Notes under the pieces: generated by a model
Database searches by the model: none
Told to the model about the DNA's origin: nothing
Seen by the model: the letters and a program-made list of their open reading frames with translations, nothing else
From: Litoditis marina
Lineage: Eukaryota > Nematoda > Chromadorea > Rhabditida > Rhabditidae
Direction of reading: 5' to 3'
DNA length: 64,000 nt
Assembly (NCBI GenBank): GCA_964036275.1
Contig: CAXIWQ010000232.1
Span: 1 to 64,000 of the forward strand
Shown: positions 63,712 through 64,000 of the stretch, in pieces
How the letters are laid out: each line of letters starts with the position of its first letter
Numbering within the stretch: the first letter of the stretch is position 1
Position numbers and translations under genes: made by a program

Positions 63712-64000
63712 TTTTGGTTAGCACCGCCACTCAATTATTTCAGGACTGTTTCAACTTATGCTAATAAGATGAACATTTTTGAGTTTCTACACATGAGAGG
63801 AGTTCAAAAATACCAAGTTTGAACACTAAATCTCACGTAGGGCAAAAATCGCAACTCCATTCACGTCAATTTGGGGGTGTTTTTGGTTAGCACCGCCACT
63901 CAATTATTTCGGGACTGTTTCAACTTATACAAATAAGATGAACATTTTTAAGTTTCTACACATGAGAGGAGTTCAAAAATACCAAGTTTGAATACTAAAT
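52000..64000 (+). repeat. Duplications at 17-, 9-, 28- and about 36-37-monomer spacing
   Basis: The rare 'tccaatcacg' falls at 53381, 56254, 57774 and 62508 (position of aat), with gaps of 2873 (17 monomers), 1520 (nine minus 1 bp) and 4734 (28 plus 2). 'gtgctttt' falls at 53061, 55933, 57454 and 62189, with gaps of 2872, 1521 and 4735. 'gagtag' at 54164 and 57036 gives 2872. 'gctagtaagacg' at 55651 and 61906 gives 6255 (37 plus 2), whereas 'gagtag' 57036 to 63121 gives 6085 (36 plus 1), so one monomer was lost near 62.5 kb. 'gctaatgag' at 60725 and 61570 shows a five-monomer repeat. Confidence 0.83.

Larger units (their letters stand above)
1..64000 (+). repeat. 169-bp satellite DNA array, head to tail, fills the window
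   Basis: Every line of the window can be placed on one 169-bp monomer in one orientation. Successive 'ctaaatc' starts fall at 4, 174, 344, 512, 681, 850 and 1020, and so on to the last base. Departures from 169 trace to small indels: an extra C near 181, the 'gtccag' variant (+1), or a G run of four instead of five (-1). About 379 copies fit. Neighbouring copies differ at a few percent of sites, mostly at the same recurrent positions. No inverted block, unique spacer or inserted element was seen, and the array runs off both ends. Known: monomers near nucleosome-repeat length in long homogeneous arrays typify centromeric and heterochromatic satellites in plants and animals. Inferred: this is such a locus. 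The family and species are not recognised. No stretch contains a gene. Confidence 0.99.

Noticed and set aside
1..64000. CRISPR array
   Set aside because: Repeats are contiguous 169-bp units with no unique spacers between short conserved repeats, and no cas-like gene is present.
1..64000. Telomeric repeats or telomere-associated sequence
   Set aside because: No tandem TTTAGGG, TTAGGG or TTAGG stretch is seen. The occasional 'tttaggttt' (for example near 46711) is a one-base variant of the 'tttaagttt' landmark.
1..64000. 5S rRNA, tRNA or other tandem RNA gene array
   Set aside because: The monomer lacks recognisable internal promoter boxes (A and C box or A and B box) and does not fold into a tRNA or 5S form by eye. 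The T runs fall inside AT-rich satellite landmarks.

Overview
The window is one uninterrupted tandem array of a single satellite DNA family. I see no gene, RNA gene, transposable element, CRISPR array or unique sequence in its 64 kb. The basic monomer is 169 bp and 39% G+C (34 C and 32 G in my consensus). It is arranged head to tail in one orientation, about 379 copies, from the first base to the last, so neither array edge is inside the window. The repeat length, array size, AT-leaning base composition and nested higher-order structure point to eukaryotic centromeric, pericentromeric or subtelomeric heterochromatin. I do not recognise the family by name. A plant is my weak preference, but nothing in the sequence proves plant over animal.

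Monomer coordinates used below start at the C of 'ctaaatc' as position 1. Landmarks are 'cacgtaggg' (9-17), a G run (48-52), 'gtttttgg' (54-61), 'ccactcaatt' (71-80), 'ttcgggac' (83-90), 'agatgaac' (111-118) and a dyad, 'gttcaaa' (146-152) against 'tttgaac' (162-168). Most differences between monomers are recurrent, linked substitutions at about 20 sites. These mark monomer types and let duplications be traced.

Layout by variant content. (1) 0-14.2 kb: a long block of roughly 7.5 kb, then a second copy of it that has lost about six monomers. (2) 14.7-17.2 kb: a 784-bp higher-order repeat built on a five-monomer unit in which one monomer lost 61 bp. (3) 18.3-21.5 kb: a six-monomer, 1014-bp repeat. 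(4) 22-27 kb: a four-monomer (677 bp) duplication and a 12-monomer-spaced (2027 bp) duplication. (5) 28.9-31.4 kb: a five-monomer repeat with short internal deletions. (6) 31.8-33.9 kb: another six-monomer, 1014-bp duplication. (7) 33.9-44.7 kb: overlapping duplications with 13-, 11-, 16- and 19-monomer spacing; monomers carrying a 12-bp perfect palindrome centred on TGACGTCA become regular here. (8) 44.7-51.9 kb: a tandem duplication of a 3549-bp, 21-monomer block. (9) 52-64 kb: duplications at 17-, 9-, 28- and about 36-37-monomer spacing.

Almost every spacing I measured is a multiple of 169 bp, give or take small indels. That fits in-register unequal exchange or replication-slippage amplification at many scales. 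The two open reading frames of 66-74 codons are accidents of frameshifting indels in the satellite and are not called as genes. All coordinates and counts were made by eye and could be off by a few bases; block edges are approximate to about one monomer.
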